In this document: positions 60,046-64,000 of the stretch, piece after piece | Layout of the letters: every line of letters starts with the position of its first letter | Position numbering within the stretch: the stretch's first letter is position 1 | Source: Sympetrum striolatum | Taxonomy: Eukaryota > Arthropoda > Insecta > Odonata > Libellulidae | Direction: 5' to 3' | Assembly (NCBI GenBank): GCA_947579665.1 | Contig: OX388351.1 | Coordinates: forward strand, 59,900,939 to 59,964,938 | Length of the DNA stretch: 64,000 nt | The notes under the pieces: generated by a model | What the model was told of the DNA's origin: nothing | Database searches by the model: none | Seen by the model: only the letters and a program-made list of their open reading frames with translations | Translations under genes and position numbers: made by a program

Positions 60046-62544
60046 GATACTTCTGTCCCCCTATTTTAATCTGCCATCTTGTGTTGGTATGCAGATGCAG
60101 GTCATTCCTTAGGAAGGCAAAGAACCTCGAGGAAAATTTAAGGATGGCAATTTCGCATCTTTCGCGAAAGTTGACTGCCTGTCCCCTCTCCCCCTCGCCG
60201 GTCCCCATCCGAAGGCAGCTGCCCTAATTCTTCCACCGCGTCTTGCCCCATAAATCATGTTTTATTTTCACGTGCGGAAAAAGCGCAGATCCCGGCAGAT
60301 ACAGCAGTCCCGAAAACGAGCAGTCGTAAAGTGAACTAAGCCCGTATCTGCGAAGCATTAATTACTCCGTATCCATTACAAAATTAGAGAGCGCGATAAA
60401 TTTCCGAATGTTTATTTTCGCCCCCTCTCTTCGCGTCGAGATTATTGACTCCTGCAGGCTTCGATAGCTTGTGTCGCCCTTTGACGAAGTGTGCAGATAG
60501 CGGGCATCTGGGCGATCAATCTGCGGCGGGAACAACACTCGCGCCATTACGCAACGAGGGGAGTAATTAGTCAGCGAAGCCGGCAAGTGTGAGGTCGTCC
60601 GTCTCCTATGAAATCTATTGGGAGTCATGGAGGCCCACAGCGCCCATGCAACCGCGCTGAGTGCTTCCATTAAGTCAACTCCGTTTCAGTAGATATTAAG
60701 TTTGCCCCCGCCATCATATCTCGATGAACGCGATTTGTTTCGTTGGAGTGGAGAAAAACGCGGCTTTCATTTACTTTCGTTTAGATGATGTTCATGGTGG
60801 TAATGTTATGGAAGCGACTTATTTATGGATGATCTTGAATATTGCAAAGAGGAAAGTGGAAAATTTTGGGAAAGTTTTATTCATTGTGTTGTACTTTGGA
60901 AGACTTTCCGCTAATAGAATTCTTTCTTAATGAGTAAAGAAGGTCTAGGTATAGCAATCCTCATTTTCCCTATTAAGCCTCAAATCCTTTCCCAGGTATT
61001 TTGTTAGTTAATGTTGAAGAGTTTGAGGTTTAAACCAACCTCCAGACTAAATTTTTTACATTTACTAGGACTTATACCGACTGTAATCAGTTTAGATGGA
61101 ACATTACATAGGCCGTTGACTTAGCCAGCTATATCCGAGCTAGAAAATAATTACTCCATCGGGAAAATAGGTTAACTAGGCATATTTTTGATAGGTCATG
61201 ATTGGTATGCTTTGATTTTTAAGAGACATTTACCTGCTTTAAATCATTCTCTATTTGAAAGGATTAGGGATATTTTTACACTATAATTTTCTCGTAGTCA
61301 GATAAGATGAATTTAGTTCCTTTCAACGACATTGATGCTACGGAGGCTTCGACAAATATAAAAATTAATGAGTTACTTAATTTGACACCAAATGTACATA
61401 CCTCAATATTATTCACATTTTCATTTCAGTGAGTTGTATAATAAATATTTACCAACTCAAACTTTCTTCAGTTAAAATCTTTTATCATACACAATTTCTA
61501 AAATTGCTATCTTTTAGGGGAGATGGTCTTTATAGCATAACTATGAATAAACTGTGGACTAATTAAGTGAAGATGTTTAAACAGCGGATCACTCATTATA
61601 AATTCTATCTCCTCAATATTTTCCCATAAACTTGCGTCTATCGAATTGATGGATTTTTTCAGAATTACGGTATTTCAGTTATATGGATTTAAAGAAGCAA
61701 GTTGTATTTTCGTGCGCTACCGTTATTCTCCATTGTCGAAACAACTCAAAAGCTCGGTCGTTTCACGATGAGGTCATCAGAGGAGAGTGGGTCATGCCAC
61801 CGAGGCGGAATTCAGCAGTCACCAGGGCTTTCTTCAATTCTACCTTCATATTTGATGGGACGTAATTACGATATTTCGGGCCCTTCCTCCCGTTTCCTTC
61901 AAGTAATTCGTTTCCCAGTCTTTTTATGGTTCGCTGGCACGATATCGCCGCCCCAACTTGATTCCGGGAGAATCTCTTTCTGGGGCATTATTTTTAGACT
62001 CTTATTGATTCCTCCATTGCGTTTGTTTGAATTCTCCGATGGAAAGACTTTGTTTTGTAGGAGGACGGGGGAGAGGATAAGTCTCGACTCGTACGGAATG
62101 GGACAGAGGATTCTGATGAATTTTTTAAGAGGCCCATCCGAGTATTTTGGAAAATGGGGTTTGCGATCGCGAGATATCGCTTTTGATGCTTATGCTATTG
62201 TGAAAGAGGAAATTGTAAAGAATTTTTTTCCACCCCGTTAAGCTGTATTATCAGCAATGCATTGGCTTTATTTTATCCTTAAATTTATTGCAAAATATTT
62301 CCGTAATCGATTCTTATTTTAAAAGATTCTAAACTTATCTTGATACCTTAATTTCAGATCTTTAAAGTGAATCTTATACGCATAGGAACTTGAGTATTTC
62401 ACCTTTCAGAGGGTATCTCTTCCCTTAAATTCTCTCCCGAACACATTTTAATTCACAAAACTTCCCAATAAATGTTTTCATTCTCTACATCGAAGTGGTA
62501 CTATTTCCGTAAGTGGTTCGATTGCTGCGCCAATTGGCACATAT
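60046..62544. other. Non-coding DNA with CpG-rich blocks
   Basis: A CpG-rich block (about 60120-60680) contains homeodomain-type ATTAATTA and TAATTAG words (60356-60364 and 60564-60571) and no convincing frame. AT-rich DNA lies at 60720-61680. The longest frame in the window, 179 codons (61702-62241, +), overlaps a moderately GC-rich block. Its sequence has no signal peptide, domain or repeat I recognise, and no splice or promoter signals support it. Confidence 0.4.
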
Positions 62545-62618
62545 GGACCTTCACCGGGAATAGAACCCGGAACCCTTACACCAAAAGTGATCGTGCTATC
62601 CACTTGGCTACCTGGAAT
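62545..62618 (-). repeat. tRNA-derived SINE head or tRNA pseudogene
   Basis: On the minus strand the A box CCAGGTAGCCAAGTGGATAG lies at 62615-62596, and the T arm CCGGGTTCTATTCCCGG (62570-62554) has a perfect 5-bp stem and a valid B box. The region between can form a short anticodon stem around a TTT-containing loop. The putative acceptor strands (TTCCAGG and TGAAGGT) do not pair, so a functional tRNA is unlikely. Confidence 0.6.
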
Positions 62619-64000
62619 CTCCATCTCTGCACCATCCAACAAGTTTTATCTTCGTCTTCACCTATTTCATTCTCTTGAATCATATATTTTGGCTAATCTG
62701 TAATCATTCTCAAATCAAAATACGTTAAGCTGACTTAATCATCGTACAGTAATTTCGTGAAATGTTAATGGACTGGTAAAAATCCAAAATCAATTCCTCA
62801 GTCAATATGTGATAACATGGCTGATTGATAAACATCCTGCCGTATCCATAATTCCGTTCACCAAGCGTCCGTATTAAATACTGTCGAATTAGTCCAAAAC
62901 CCTTTAGTTTCCAAAGTACCTAGATGTTCTATGTCGGTTTTGTTTTCCAAAAGGTCACCAGATATAAATCTCGAACTGGAGAAAACAAAATTCAACACAC
63001 CCAGTGTACTACTTTCGACTGTGTATCCTTGTTTATTTGGCCTAATTAAGGCAATCATCCGAGTTTGACTTGTTAGAAGTCGATCCAGTAATCTCTTCCC
63101 GTCGTTTTTTCCCCGTCGGCCATTCAGGAAGCGAAGACATGACGAATTAATTACGAAAATGGTTGCAAATCCAGTGCCCGGGCGGGAACAGCGAAAGTTT
63201 ACATCTCATTTATACACAATGACGGATGGAACTCGGCTTATACTGCGCCCATAAATCTTTTATTACGTCAGCTTTAAAACTCCCGCCTCTATAAAAACAA
63301 ACGAACGCGGTCGGAGAAAGGTGCGGTGGGGGACTCCCGCTGTTCTTTTTTGCCCGCGGAAACCTATCCGAGGAAGAGAAAATTCATTCGCGCGAATTAA
63401 ACTCAAGGGGGGGAACCACTGCCACTTTTCTTAGCGGAAAGGAATTAGTAGAGGAATTCCAAAATCATCCATCCAAGTTGTGAGGACTGTTTATTATATC
63501 CAAAAATCAGAACCATAAACTGTATTTTTGTTATTATTCAATCGCGTAACCGGTTACTATAAATTAAACCGTGTCGTAAAAGACTGTATGTAAAAAAGAA
63601 ACATTCTCGGTTTTCGCTGCGTAATTATATCGATTTACGTAAATTAAACTGTTCTTTAGAAAACGATTTAAGTTGATAAGCCGGGTCCTTCGGTTATTAA
63701 CGTATCGAGTTATCAGAAACCGTGAATAAAAATTGCACTTTCAAAGATCGTGAATTTCAAAAACCGGATTCTCTACCTTCTTGAAGGAACAGAAAGAATA
63801 TATTATGTGCTAAGTTCCAGCTGGAACAGGAATTGTGAGTGACAGACTTTTCCTTCAACTTATTTTTTTTGCACCACATTCATGGTAGTTGAGTTTTTCT
63901 TTACTGTGCCATCTTGCCTCTTTTTCTATGGGTAGTCATAAATTTTGAAATCAGTCATTCATCAACATCTTCATTAGCCTTAATACTGCCAGAGGAGATT
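62619..64000. other. Non-coding DNA with CpG-rich block
   Basis: A CpG-rich block at about 63040-63450 includes ATAAATCTTTTATTACGTCA (63252-63271; Caudal/Abd-B-type and CRE-like words) and a CTATAAAAA box (63290-63298). No transcript can be placed. The remainder is AT-rich with no recognised feature. Confidence 0.4.

Noticed and set aside
61702..62241. The longest open frame, 179 codons, plus strand
   Set aside because: It has no recognisable domain, signal peptide or codon bias, is overlapped by another open plus frame at its start, and lies in a GC-richer block with few stops.
62545..62618. A functional tRNA gene on the minus strand
   Set aside because: A and B boxes are good but the acceptor strands do not pair.
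1..64000. CRISPR arrays, prokaryotic operons, phage or bacterial genes
   Set aside because: No regularly spaced identical repeats, no ribosome-binding sites with long frames, and the composition and repeats are those of an arthropod nuclear genome.

Overview
The window looks like a stretch of arthropod (probably insect) nuclear DNA. It is AT-rich with a normal frequency of CpG. Stop codons close every frame within about 180 codons, there is no operon-like gene packing, and decayed transposable elements are scattered throughout. No complete protein-coding gene could be recognised on either strand. The species cannot be named from the sequence. The most economical reading is the inside of one very large intron, or an intergenic region, of a regulatory or developmental gene.

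The only convincing piece of cellular gene structure is a 45-base candidate micro-exon at 22179-22223 (+). It has a long pyrimidine tract and AG before it and a GTGAGTA donor after it. Its first bases, GTAAG, would rebuild a 5' splice site once joined to an upstream exon. This is the architecture of recursively spliced cassette micro-exons, known from Drosophila Ubx. The exon is symmetric (phase 1-1) and would add 15 residues. I do not recognise the peptide.

Repeats fall into several families. (1) Six dispersed copies of a motif of the type CTGANGATGG-loop-CC-GAAAC, three on each strand, resemble a hammerhead ribozyme core; four of them clearly sit inside short inverted-repeat elements (6521-6626, 11060-11288, 43103-43240, 53677-53774). 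(2) Five copies or fragments of a LINE-type 3' end carry the shared segment AGTCTCAATCTCGCC (2477, 26801, 36648, 38938, 46972). (3) Five tRNA-derived SINE heads or relics lie at 21622, 26501, 34272, 59972 and 62545, with a weaker candidate at 50645. (4) There is a 205-bp foldback element (29799-30003), a 77-bp Tc1/mariner-like MITE (22300-22376) and an AT-rich hairpin (44498-44575). (5) A small reverse-transcriptase relic lies at 8850-8970. (6) Local tandem or segmental duplications occur at 5264-5665, 9903-9955, 13315-13371 and 18974-19190.

Between these, AT-rich DNA alternates with CpG-richer blocks of 300-900 bp, for example near 4070-4660, 10150-10790, 18180-18900, 28440-28940, 46080-46690, 54490-54790, 60230-60680 and 63040-63450. 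They have no convincing reading frames. They could be enhancers or other conserved non-coding elements, but that is inference only. Nothing here shows a set of genes working together; the interest lies in the splice architecture and in structured repeats.
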